From Candidatus Pacearchaeota archaeon (GTDB lineage: Archaea > Nanobdellota > Nanobdellia > Pacearchaeales > GW2011-AR1), in assembly GCA_018304025.1 (NCBI GenBank), contig JAGVXA010000002.1:1-60409 (forward strand): a DNA stretch of 60,409 bases. The letters run 5' to 3'. Below are positions 39,901-47,899 of the stretch, one piece after another. The notes under the pieces are model-generated. The model saw nothing but the letters and a program-made list of their open reading frames with translations. It was not told the DNA's origin and searched no databases. Each line of letters starts with the position of its first letter. Position 1 is the first letter of the stretch. The translations under genes and the position numbers were made by a program.

Positions 39901-41794
39901 CGTCCATTCTCCACCACCCCGCTAATGATTTATCAAAATCATTCAAGACGTAATGCTCTCCGTTGTCATCTGCAGAGGAAACATTAACTATAATTGAACC
40001 TGTTCTTTGTGTTGAATTATTAACTGGCGTATCTCCTACGAAAGAAATATTTGGAGAAGTTGTATCAGAAGTATTAACAGGGTCCACAATATAATCGATT
40101 TGAATTTCTCCGTCGAGGATTTTCAAATCAAATGTGTCCTGCTGGTTTTGAAGAGAGGTTAGCAGGACTTTGTTGTATTCGTCGCTGTTTATCGAGGCAA
40201 ATTCAGCGATTAGTTCATTGCTGTTTATTTCATAGATTTCGATTCTTGGGCTGCCGGAAATTATTCTTGGGAAAATTGTTATATCTTTTGTGCTGTCTAA
40301 TTTTTGCTCGAATGTGACTCTGACGTAGTGAGCTGAAGGGATGGCGCTTGTCCAGTTGTTGTCCTGTGATTTTACCTGCTCGTAAATGTCCTCGATAAAA
40401 GTCCGGTTAGAATCAAGATGCTCTGCTTTTGTTATGAAGATTATTTCGTAGATTTGCTCGCTTAGATATGGGACTGTCCACTCTATGTAATCTATGAATT
40501 TGTCTTCGTCTAAATCGTAGGCGGTAAATTGGACTTGCTCTCTTCCTTCTGTTGTTCTGTAAAGCCGCATTTTATTTTGCTGAGTTACTGGAATGATGTT
40601 TGGCAGTTCTGTGTACGCTAAAACATCCTGATAATGAATTTCATCAGGGCCTGTAATTGTAATTTTTTTTCCGTTCGGAATTTCCTGCTCAACTGCCTGC
40701 GGAGCTTCGGTTGTGTATTCAACTGCAATTTCTTTTTCTCCGGACTCTACTAGATTTTTCAAATCTATTACTTTCTCGGTTTCTGTTTGGATTGTATTAT
40801 TTTGGATTTCGTCTTCGTAAATAGCTGAGCCGGTTACCGAAGATTTTGTGAAGACACTAAAGATTTTTGCTAAGATGAGTAGAATTTTTTTCAAGAAGGA
40901 TTGTTTTTCTGCTTGGGGAGAAAACTGGATTTGCGGTTCGAGAAATTCTTTTCTGTCTGCTTGAGTTATTGATTTTTCGTATTGCTCTTTTTGGGCGAAG
41001 GCTTGATTGACTTCTTCGCCTGTTTTTATTGAGATGTCCTGAGATTGCAGAGGAATTTCTACTGTTAGATTTTGGGAAGGGTCTTTCACGTCGATAGTTT
41101 TTATCCATTTTACCGGGCGGTTGATTACTGCCTTGTATTGGATTGCTGTTGTGTTTGGCTGGATTTTTTGTTCTGGGATTGATTCGGGGAGGGAAATATT
41201 TTCTTCTGGCTGTTTTTCGGTTGTTTGATTTGGAATTGCTTCTGGGATTGTGATGTTTATTTCAGTAATGTTTTTTTCTGGAATTGTGATATTTTCTTCT
41301 AGAGAGGGTTCTGGGGCAGTGGCATTTTCTTCTACTGTTGGTTCTGGAACTGTGATGTTTTCTTCTAGACTTGGAATTTGTTCTTCAATTGTTTGATTTG
41401 GAATTGTCTCATTTTCTTCTGGGCTGAAAAATAATTTTGTTTGAGGAGAACTAAGAAATATTGCGGATAGGATAATGACGGCGAGAATAGGAAGGAATAT
41501 CAGCGCGATTTTTTTGACTGCTCGTTTTTTTGACTGCTCGTTCAATTTTTCAAGGAGAGTTTGACTTTGCTGAATATATTTGTCGTAATAATTAACCCAT
41601 TGTTCAGGAGTTTTTGTTTGAAATACTTTTTTTATTTCTTCGTTGTATTGACTGTAGGAAAGTTCGCCGATTTGATATTTGACGACGAGCTTTTGAACTA
41701 TGCTTTCTGTTTTTTTCTTGTTTTGTTCTGCTGTCTGAATTCTTCTTAGAAGCTCTTCTTTTTTCGCCTTTGATTCGTTTATTTTTTTTACCAT
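33953..41794 (-). CDS. Giant (2613 aa) membrane/surface protein: N-terminal coil, TM, three LamG-like units, beta-helix, C-terminal HTH-like segments
   Basis: KKIALIFLPILAVIILSAIFL TM; repeated SPNISFVGDTPxNNS..GEHYVLNDFDKSLxGWWRMDD units; FALALVVIPRRKKKK then NLSYSQIAQLLNRNQRTIWINYRNA and GMTNSAVANLLNKDSRNIYTIFKRAL. Confidence 0.85.
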   Translation of the reverse strand: MVKKINESKAKKEELLRRIQTAEQNKKKTESIVQKLVVKYQIGELSYSQYNEEIKKVFQTKTPEQWVNYYDKYIQQSQTLLEKLNEQSKKRAVKKIALIFLPILAVIILSAIFLSSPQTKLFFSPEENETIPNQTIEEQIPSLEENITVPEPTVEENATAPEPSLEENITIPEKNITEINITIPEAIPNQTTEKQPEENISLPESIPEQKIQPNTTAIQYKAVINRPVKWIKTIDVKDPSQNLTVEIPLQSQDISIKTGEEVNQAFAQKEQYEKSITQADRKEFLEPQIQFSPQAEKQSFLKKILLILAKIFSVFTKSSVTGSAIYEDEIQNNTIQTETEKVIDLKNLVESGEKEIAVEYTTEAPQAVEQEIPNGKKITITGPDEIHYQDVLAYTELPNIIPVTQQNKMRLYRTTEGREQVQFTAYDLDEDKFIDYIEWTVPYLSEQIYEIIFITKAEHLDSNRTFIEDIYEQVKSQDNNWTSAIPSAHYVRVTFEQKLDSTKDITIFPRIISGSPRIEIYEINSNELIAEFASINSDEYNKVLLTSLQNQQDTFDLKILDGEIQIDYIVDPVNTSDTTSPNISFVGDTPVNNSTQRTGSIIVNVSSADDNGEHYVLNDFDKSLAGWWRMDDLNSFGDIVDLSIWSNNGTKGGDAAQTNEGKFGKGFSFDGSGDYITTENAPYPFSISAFTWAMWIYPESEGGIINYYSELDSYDCGMHSIYLDGNNKLNFLSGLGEPQYDGTSRITSTQNIPLNEWTLITFVYVPSSEAMSLYINGVFDKTEPLFDMVASCGATETGNFYIGEAGIYDSSWSTAYFNGIIDDVSLFNRTLSVSEISALYEASTNKYYNEFTSLQGRNHTFKAYAVDTAGNLNSTEQRFVTINKSSVFECDTLSESNTTYEMNANIINNGLTAPCITISAQNITLDCKGYSIKSTNPVAGVYSNQPNTTVKNCNITMGIASSGRGIYLQGADYSFIFNNSISRQYTGMYFNGVDYTVVKNNRMYSNVHKAIWTDNSQNNNFSGNIIMNDAYGAFWLSGSPNNLIENTITNNRIYIYSNNITLKNVTGISPGGIWSYVNGTNVIDSSIAGYYLTGTISVKKSEYGEVYFYQDVTGSNSNLSNDIRIENNSVTVESLITPGLNRTANITLYNSPGANFKGPTILRDGMPCTDCYAFTPLNADTVIFNVTSWSNYSIGEDPIAPNISFVGDTPANNSLLSTNSFVVNVSSADDNGEHYVLNDFDKSLVGWWRMDDIDGTKIIDLSNKSNNGTAMGNSAQTPNGKFGKAFEFYGNGDYVGLGTGLDILSNVSSATLSAWVYPKKIHSTEGNVIVAISINSVLPTKSTRASIEVGNTDDIKVAARAIDGGGLLSFQTNGAVENKWQHIVGTINYATGNISIYLDGQIIGSSIVEFGQQRTPATTSTSNSIGSEDDGSRYYFNGSIDEVLIFNRILSADEIATLYSASAHQYYNTFTNLPEGAHTFKSYAVDLAGNLNSTEQRTVTTPDVTAPNISFVGDTPANASARNTNSIIINVSSADNNGEHYVLNDFDKSLVGWWRLDNDSSVKENDTFVYDWSGNENNGTVVIVDSSKIGPVKEGKFGGGFEFLGMNNVIRIGNPKQSLTSSPQFTYSAWIKRAVDDTTEDQIFNSGGRQFYVLNRRLVAQMSGNYLAGATTLQPGVWYHATFTYENSRQTLYLDGIEDGTSNNLITEGYGFLIGRCGGSDHQHEFNGILDELMVFNRSLSGPEIQSLYNATKYQYYNEFTELPERAHTFKAYAVDAIGNLNSTEQRTVTILPPCIPITQCDQGASQITLPNRCYYLANDIQTTGTCLTIEADNITLNGNKYAIKGDSSGTDYGIYATGRVNIIILNTTISDFGSIYNSAGIYFESVNNSAIQSVNVSNNLDGIYLSSSSSNNTLIDVTANDNYFFGLYFHSSSNNTLSNITANNNYDGIYFVGSSNNFLADITANDNSLFGMYIYFSPNNTFTNITANNNYDGINVDHSANNLFSQGRIESSSLNAIYMSGSSTEDDSSKNVFKNISVTGAFSKDIVLSSSSALENTTLIDMILKKYSFAGNKVIFEDTNEGKIRFLEGISGEGNELSREVNIRHNRISIDAEANSGLGKSARISLYNYPAVNLTSPFQILRNGRNCTDCTNIQPETFNETTENINFTIPASPGYSVYKIGKETDPFILRVRNLNPVDFAEKNIAEEDVEVNFQVDVVASPSAVLFAGFTLDRTEQTVRAGSCNFETDMTDYLVYTCTVFMKYWDEPAIDWNVHLMLSENSVSDEYFEQFEVLPFYSFEILPPQSLNWQNVVSGQTTPVPSESPLQVRNTGNIELNSLSIEAFNLRYDLAQSENIPADSFSAKSETTACDVEDDTVLAHSSVQSVQSFQLLPTGPPSPTITEKDIYFCLNQVPSGLPAESFSTSPSVGGTAWEIDIYFALALVVIPRRKKKKSKKEILELVEEKLKKQKEEILELVEERLKEEYQAAREEIKIPAEIFAQGISPAEALTKYLKENQNLSYSQIAQLLNRNQRTIWINYRNASIKKQSKFQISAKAIFISIKIFSNRNLSISESLVANLRNSGMTNSAVANLLNKDSRNIYTIFKRALQKRNI

Positions 41795-41943
41795 TTCATT
41801 TCATAAAATAAAGAAAAGGGTTGTCTCGGGAGAAAGATTCTCCAGGGTGTGTTGAGACAACCCTTTTCTTTGAAAATTAATTGCGAGAATGATACATGCG
41901 GAGCTATGGAGATGACTACTAACAGAAGAATTATTTCGTTCAT
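41788..41943 (-). CDS. Candidate 51-aa leader ORF overlapping the start of the giant gene
   Basis: GGGAGAAAGAAA-ATG; MNEIILLLVVISIAPHVSFSQLIFKEKGCLNTPWRIFLPRQPFSLFYEMKW*; its TAA overlaps ATGGTAA of the giant gene. Below the ORF-track cutoff. Confidence 0.45.
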   Translation of the reverse strand: MNEIILLLVVISIAPHVSFSQLIFKEKGCLNTPWRIFLPRQPFSLFYEMKW

Positions 41944-41971
41944 TTTCTTTCTCCCTTACACACCCTGTAAG
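41810..41971 (-). promoter_or_regulatory. Structured 5' leader (perfect 18-bp hairpin plus loop complementarities)
   Basis: AAAGAAAAGGGTTGTCTC (41810-41827)/GAGACAACCCTTTTCTTT (41854-41871); loop AGGGTGTGT and GGGAGAAAG complement 41958-41966 and 41947-41955. Confidence 0.65.
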
Positions 41972-42086
41972 TTACTTAATATGTGTGAGATATTGTTTAT
42001 AAATGTTGGTATTTTTAGTATTTTTAATACTTAATATGTATGATTGGTTTAAACGCGATTGGACTAGAAAATTTTATTAATTCGGT

Positions 42087-42497
42087 TTGTTTCAGGAAAA
42101 GATGGATGACTGGACAATTGTCGGAATAATCTTGATTGTTTTGGTTGTGACAGCTGGCGGACTGATGATTCTTAGATGGGATGAAGATGGTTGGATTCAG
42201 GATTCGCGAGGAGTTTGGATTAAACACGGACAGCCTTCTAAAATTCCAGAATATGTTTTGGAGCAACGGGAATTAATTGATTCTGCTTTGCGATTGTATT
42301 CGGATTTGATACTGGCTGGAACTGAAATTAACAGCCAATGCCTCGGAGTTATTGGAGATTACGCTGTTGATATTGTGCATGTTCCGCGTTCAGAGGGAGA
42401 TGATTTAGTTGAGAACCAGTGTTCTGCTTTTAGAAATGGAGAGGTTTCGCATTTTATTGAGATGGATAAAAAAGGGAATATTGTCAGGGTTGTTTAA
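42087..42497 (+). CDS. Hypothetical protein with N-terminal TM
   Basis: 136 aa, VGIILIVLVVTAGGLMIL. Confidence 0.6.
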   Translation: MFQEKMDDWTIVGIILIVLVVTAGGLMILRWDEDGWIQDSRGVWIKHGQPSKIPEYVLEQRELIDSALRLYSDLILAGTEINSQCLGVIGDYAVDIVHVPRSEGDDLVENQCSAFRNGEVSHFIEMDKKGNIVRVV

Positions 42498-42509
42498 AAT
42501 TTGATTTTT

Positions 42510-42875
42510 ATGCGTCGCAATTGGACTCGCTAAATTAATCTTCTCGGTGCGCAAATTGGACTTGCCTGTTCTTGCGGCTGGCAAGTCTTATCGTTAACAG
42601 CTCACTCCGTTCGCTGGTGCGCACCGAGTAATTGCTTCGCTGACAATTGCGAGTCTTATCTGTAAAATTTGCTCTTGATGCGTCGCAATTGGACTCGCTG
42701 ACAATTGCGAGTCTTATCTGTAAAATTTGCTCTTGATGCGTCGCAATTGGACTCGCTGACAATTGCGAGTCTTATCTGTAAAATTCGCTCCGCGAATTTA
42801 GCGACGCATCAATTTAGCGACGCATCAATTTAGCGACGCACAGAATCTATTTCGCAAATTTTCCGCGTCGTTGAA
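42510..42875. repeat. Deeply nested multi-hairpin element array
   Basis: Three ATGCGTCGCAATTGGACTCGC left arms (two of them TTG-preceded) and three balanced (TTTA)GCGACGCA(TCAA) right arms, plus CTCGGTGCGC..GCGCACCGAG (42543-42628) inserted in the first hairpin. Confidence 0.88.
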
Positions 42876-42876
42876 C

Positions 42877-44469
42877 TTAACGAATATACTTCTTAAACCT
42901 TTTAGATTTTTTTATCCTTTTGGCGATTAAGATAATTATGGCTAGGATTATTACAAACAAGATTATCTTGATTATGCTGTATTCCTTGTCTTCTTCGTCG
43001 AAGACATCCATGCCGGTCAGTATTGAATTCAAGGATTCTTCATCTTCTGGATTTACTTTTGATACGTTTAAGCCGAAGGAATTTAGAAAAGCGGTGGTGT
43101 CTTCTCCCGACGAGAGAGTAAGAACATAATTCATTTGGTTGTTTAATATCTCGTGGTTTGAACTCATCGTTATATTTTCTTCTTTGATTTTTTCGTATGT
43201 TTTCTTGAATATATCCTCGCTGTATTTTTTCGATAAGGAATCTACAATGTTATAGCTTTGCGCGTATCCTATTGAAATAGGGCTCATGTTTTTTCCGCTG
43301 CAATCAATTTCTTTAAACTCTTCTTCGGAAAGAAAAATATTTGGGCTCCAGCCAGACATAAATGAAAAATCTGTATTTTTACATTCGTTTAAGACAGAGA
43401 ATGTTTCTGTTTTTAGTTCCGAGGAATCATATTCCAAAGATTCCAGGACTTTGTAGGAGAGATACTGGGCTGTGCCTTCTTCCCACCAGAAGTTAGGAAC
43501 ATTATCTTTGAAATAAACTGAATTGAATCCGTGAACTGTTTCGTGAAGCAAAATATACAATATTTCTTTTTCTGTTTTTTGAAGATTTGTCGACTTGATT
43601 TTTATTTTTCCCTCGCCTAAATAAATTCCGTTTGTCTGCTCTTCAAAGCCAATGTCGTCTTGCGTTACGAGCTCTATTTTCCATTTTTTTGGGGACTTGA
43701 ATCCGTAGATTTGTTCGATAACAGAAATTCCTTGGTCTGCTTTAGAAAGAATTTTTGAAAATTCTTCTGCGTATCTTTGAGGGATTTCGGCTGTGTAATA
43801 GTTCGAATTAACCTCGGTTAAGTCCGGCGAGAGCAGAATGTTTTTTTCAGACAGGACAAAATCTATTTCAATGTTTACTGTTTCTGATTCTTTTAAATCG
43901 TAATTTAGAATTATTGGATTTTGATATTCATTTGACGCCGGTTTTTTTGGCAAGGAAGTTATACTTGCGTCTTTTGGGAGGCGTATTGAAATATTAAAAG
44001 AAGTGTCGGGCGGATTTTTTGTGAATGTTCTCCTGTAATAATAGTTCGGCTCGATTACCAGAGGATTTTTTTCTACGACGTAAGAAATGTTAAAAAAATA
44101 ATCGGTTATGTAATAAATATTTTTTGTGTTCTTAAAAGTTAAGAGAGAATATTTGTCGTTGATTTCCCGGATTTCAAATTCTACATTTCCCTCTGAATCA
44201 CGCACTTTAATTTCCCTGCTTTCTTTTGGAATGTAAATGCCCCAGTTTTCTTTGGCGAGATAGTCAGAGAATTTTGACAGTTTTATTTTCCAGAAAATAA
44301 ATTCGCTGGATGTTCCGTCTTGATTTATAACTACTCTTATTTCTTTTTCCTGGATTATTTTATCTGTTTGCTCGGGGCTGAGAAAGGGTTTATTTGAGAA
44401 AAGAAAATAAGACAGTGCTAATATAACTATTAGGACGAGGGCAATTAATATCCAGTACCTCTTTTTCAT
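42877..44469 (-). CDS. Membrane-anchored gluzincin-like metalloprotease
   Basis: N-terminal TM; ILLHETVHGFNSVYFKDNVPNFWWEEGTAQYLSYK (HExxH...E); C-terminal TM. Confidence 0.8.
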   Translation of the reverse strand: MKKRYWILIALVLIVILALSYFLFSNKPFLSPEQTDKIIQEKEIRVVINQDGTSSEFIFWKIKLSKFSDYLAKENWGIYIPKESREIKVRDSEGNVEFEIREINDKYSLLTFKNTKNIYYITDYFFNISYVVEKNPLVIEPNYYYRRTFTKNPPDTSFNISIRLPKDASITSLPKKPASNEYQNPIILNYDLKESETVNIEIDFVLSEKNILLSPDLTEVNSNYYTAEIPQRYAEEFSKILSKADQGISVIEQIYGFKSPKKWKIELVTQDDIGFEEQTNGIYLGEGKIKIKSTNLQKTEKEILYILLHETVHGFNSVYFKDNVPNFWWEEGTAQYLSYKVLESLEYDSSELKTETFSVLNECKNTDFSFMSGWSPNIFLSEEEFKEIDCSGKNMSPISIGYAQSYNIVDSLSKKYSEDIFKKTYEKIKEENITMSSNHEILNNQMNYVLTLSSGEDTTAFLNSFGLNVSKVNPEDEESLNSILTGMDVFDEEDKEYSIIKIILFVIILAIIILIAKRIKKSKRFKKYIR

Positions 44470-44556
44470 AAAAAGATTTATGCTTGGAATTATATAAATT
44501 TATGTTCGCTGTCTTTTGTATAAAGATTTAAATATATTAAAATATTAGACTCTTGC

Positions 44557-46587
44557 ATGAGAAAAGAGGATAAGAAAAGTTCTAAGGGATTATATTTAAT
44601 TTTGATTTTAGTGGGAATACTAATTATTGGGCTGTTTTTCGTCGGTATTTCTATAAATGGGAATGTTATAAATGGTTTTGGAAGCAAGATAGTTGGTTTT
44701 ACATTGTTTGATTTAATTCGAGATTTTATATTCGGGGGCAAGGTGATGCTGGGGCCTACGACAGGAGATACTGTTGAGCTTGTTGTTGAGGGAATTAACT
44801 GCACTGGAAAAATTGTTTCATTTGAATATTATGAAGTTGATTCTGACGGGAATGATTTGATTACTGGATTGTATGGTTTGCCGACGAGCGGGACTGTTCT
44901 TGGAAGCAACGTGACTGCGACTTGGCTTGTCCAGTGGTTTGATGATGCAGATGGCGACGATGGAGATAATAATCCTGAAATTATTTTTGTTGCTAGTTGC
45001 GACGGAAGCAGTGCTACTTCTGATATTTTAGAACTTTCTCCTGCCCCAATTCAAATTACAGCGGGAAATAATATCAACCTCGTTGTCGAGGGAATTAACT
45101 GCACTGGAAAAACTATTTCATTTGAATATTATGAATTAGATGACAATGGAAATGATACTATCACCGGATTGTATGGTTTGCCGACGAGCGGGACTGTTCT
45201 TGGAAGCAATGTGACTGCGACTTGGCTTGTTCAGTGGTTTGCTGACGACGAGATTGACAACGGAAACGATGATCCTGAAATTGTTTTTGTAGCTAGCTGC
45301 GACGGAAGCAGTGCTGTTTCTGATATTCTGGAAATTTTACCTGCTTCAGTTTTAACATGCGCTTTGAATTCCGAGTGCAATGATTTCAATCTTTGCACAA
45401 CTGATAGTTGCAATCCTTCTAATCCTTTGGCTAATGGATTTGGCTGTGTTTTTGCAAATAATGCTTTGTCTTGTGATGACGGCGTATTTTGCAATGGTGC
45501 TGATATTTGCAATAGCGGAGTGTGCGGGCATGCCGGAGATCCGTGCGTTGCTGGAGAAACGTGCTTCGAACCTAATATTTGCGCGCCTTTAACATGCAAG
45601 GATATCGACGGAGATGGAATTCCTGATTACAATGCTACTTATTGTCCTCCTTCTTCTGGCGGCGGCGGTGGAGGCGGCGGAAGGGATTATTGTGCATGGA
45701 CTAACAAGAGTTATTTAATTGGAAATAATACGGCGATAAATAGTTACCTTCCAGATACAAACGCGGGCGGATTGAATATTTCGCAAATTGACAGCTCTAA
45801 TTTGGTCGAGCATTCGAATTTCATGATTGAGAAAGCAAATCTTGCGCGAATCAGGTTTAGAGAAAATTTGATGCTGGTGAGAGTGAATGAAACAGGATGC
45901 TTTGAGAAGATTAATTTCTCTGAGAAGCTGATAAAAATAGAAGACAAGAAAGTGTTTGTGAATTCAAGTTATTTTGTTGAAATGAAAAAGCCAGCTGTGA
46001 TTGAGTTTTACGGCGTTAATTTTGTTACTCCGAAGGTTTTGAAAGACGGTTCTGACTGCGGAGTTGATTGCTCCTTGAATTCTTATATTTCTGGAGTAAG
46101 TTATTCTGTGAATGTAAGCGGGTTCTCGACGTATGAAGTTGTTGAAGGTTACGTTGCTCCTGGCACGACTCCTTCTGGAGGCAGTGGCGGGGGTGGAGGC
46201 GGAGGCGGCGGAGGTGGAACAACTCCAAAGTTGTGCACTCAATCAATAAAATGCGACGCGTGGAGCAGCGAGTGCGTTGATGGAAGCCAGAAAAGATATT
46301 GCTACGATGCAAATGCCTGCAACAAGACGAAGAGTTATTACGAATATAAAGATTGCAGAGCAAGTGTTGAAGGAACTGAAACTGGCGAGGGAGGAATTTT
46401 AGGAGGAATAACAAATCCAACAACTAGAGCAATTTGGAAGATAGTTATTTTTGTTTTTGTTGGGGTTATGATTGCGGGATTAGTTGTCTTCATTGTGCTA
46501 TATCTTGCTAGGAGAGCGAAATCTGGCAACAAGGAAGTTAAAATGGGAAAGGTTTTGGAAGATTCGAAGAAGTTTTTAGGAAAGTAA
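44557..46587 (+). CDS. Surface protein with two tandem ~95-aa domains, Gly-rich linkers and C-terminal TM
   Basis: VEGINCTGK(I/T)(V/I)SFEYYE..GLYGLPTSGTVLGSNVTATWLVQWF..ASCDGSSA(T/V)SDILE twice; GGGGGGG tracts. Confidence 0.8.
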   Translation: MRKEDKKSSKGLYLILILVGILIIGLFFVGISINGNVINGFGSKIVGFTLFDLIRDFIFGGKVMLGPTTGDTVELVVEGINCTGKIVSFEYYEVDSDGNDLITGLYGLPTSGTVLGSNVTATWLVQWFDDADGDDGDNNPEIIFVASCDGSSATSDILELSPAPIQITAGNNINLVVEGINCTGKTISFEYYELDDNGNDTITGLYGLPTSGTVLGSNVTATWLVQWFADDEIDNGNDDPEIVFVASCDGSSAVSDILEILPASVLTCALNSECNDFNLCTTDSCNPSNPLANGFGCVFANNALSCDDGVFCNGADICNSGVCGHAGDPCVAGETCFEPNICAPLTCKDIDGDGIPDYNATYCPPSSGGGGGGGGRDYCAWTNKSYLIGNNTAINSYLPDTNAGGLNISQIDSSNLVEHSNFMIEKANLARIRFRENLMLVRVNETGCFEKINFSEKLIKIEDKKVFVNSSYFVEMKKPAVIEFYGVNFVTPKVLKDGSDCGVDCSLNSYISGVSYSVNVSGFSTYEVVEGYVAPGTTPSGGSGGGGGGGGGGGTTPKLCTQSIKCDAWSSECVDGSQKRYCYDANACNKTKSYYEYKDCRASVEGTETGEGGILGGITNPTTRAIWKIVIFVFVGVMIAGLVVFIVLYLARRAKSGNKEVKMGKVLEDSKKFLGK

Positions 46588-46593
46588 ATTAAA

Positions 46594-47484
46594 TTAAGTT
46601 GTAATAATTTTTTCTTTTTTTGTAATAAGGATTGTATCTTCGGCTTGCGCGACTTTTCCTGAATTTTTTTCTATCAACTGCGGATACTGGTGAATTATGC
46701 TGGCTTCTTCAATGCGCTTTAATGCTATCAGCGCTCTTGTGCCGAATTTTTTTACCAACCATCTTGAACAGAACGGAAGAGTTTGATATTCTTTTTTTAT
46801 GAACTGGAGGACTTCTCTTGCGAAGTGGTCTCTTACCTGGTTTTCGTTTTCTAATTTGTAAATTCCTGACGGTTTTCCGTCCCTGACTGCGCCGTGCCCT
46901 GATGTTGCAAATGGCTCTATTGCGTATGCTCCTTCTTCTATTTCTATTTCCTGACTGTTGTTGTAATTTGGAATCGTTACACCTGCGTGAAGATTGTATT
47001 CGTCTAAAAGGTGCCCTGACAAGTTTCTGATTGGCTCTGCGTTTTTTTCAGTAATTGCTTTTTCTATTTCTTCTCCTACTTCGCTTATTGAAGTTTTTAG
47101 AGAGATTTTTTCCAAGGCTTTTTTTAATGCTGTTTCTGCTGCTTCGATTAGATTTTTGTTTTCTTCTGAGTTTTCCAAGTCTAGTGAGAAAGCTGTGTCT
47201 GCAATGTATCCGTCTATCTGCACTCCGATGTCGACTTTTAGGAGCCCTTGCGCTTCTTCGTCGTCATTGTAGGCTGGAGTTACGTGGGCTGCCTGCTCGT
47301 TGATTGAGAGATTTGTCGGGAATGCCGGCTTTCCTCCGAGTTCTGCGATTTTATTTTCTATTTTTTCCGCGATTTCTAATAAAGGCATTTGAGGTTTTAT
47401 TATTGTTCTTGCATAGGACTTTACTTGCTTGGCTATTTCTCCGGCTTGCTTGTATTTTTCTATTTGTTCTGATTCCATTTGCAT
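46594..47484 (-). CDS. map: Methionine aminopeptidase, type 2-like
   Basis: LLKVDIGVQIDGYIADTAFSL, NLSGHLLDEYNLHAGVTIPNY, YAIEPFATSG. Confidence 0.94.
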   Translation of the reverse strand: MQMESEQIEKYKQAGEIAKQVKSYARTIIKPQMPLLEIAEKIENKIAELGGKPAFPTNLSINEQAAHVTPAYNDDEEAQGLLKVDIGVQIDGYIADTAFSLDLENSEENKNLIEAAETALKKALEKISLKTSISEVGEEIEKAITEKNAEPIRNLSGHLLDEYNLHAGVTIPNYNNSQEIEIEEGAYAIEPFATSGHGAVRDGKPSGIYKLENENQVRDHFAREVLQFIKKEYQTLPFCSRWLVKKFGTRALIALKRIEEASIIHQYPQLIEKNSGKVAQAEDTILITKKEKIITT

Positions 47485-47574
47485 TCGAGAAAATTAGAGT
47501 TATTAAAGTTTTGTTATCTTTGCGGAGAGAGTTAGTTTTAGGAGATAGAAAATTTGGTAAGAGGAGAGAGTTAG

Positions 47575-47836
47575 TGTGATAATATCGAGAAATTAGGAGA
47601 GAGATAATTATCCGAGTAGGATTTTGGGAAAGAGATAGTTAGTGCGATAGAATCGAGAAATTAGCCTTCGGCTAATTTCCGAGAATTTTGTGATAACAAG
47701 AGAGATTTTTATAGGAGAATAATTAGTGTGATAATATCGAGAAATTAGCCTTCGGCTAATTTCCGAGAATTTTGAATATTTAATTGAATTGATTAAATTA
47801 TACCATATCATTATACATAGAAATTTCCGAGAATTC
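47575..47836. repeat. Second palindromic repeat family (GATAATATCGAGAAATTAGCCTTCGGCTAATTTCCGAGAATTTTGTGATAA)
   Basis: Full palindromes around 47653-47680 and 47738-47770; orphan left arm ~47580 and orphan right arm ~47822. Confidence 0.75.
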
Positions 47837-47899
47837 AGATTTTCCTTTAACAAAGTTTAAAAACGAATTTTTTCTAGATAGATTCTTCTTGGTGAAATT

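Noticed and set aside
42535-42762. 75-aa ORF MSASPIATHQEQILQIRLAIVSESNCD...
   Set aside because: Translation of the nested hairpin repeat; the same MSASPIATHQ start appears at 31736 where another element copy lies.
42510-42875. CRISPR array
   Set aside because: Repeats are nested palindromic halves without regular repeat-spacer periodicity, and no cas genes are present.
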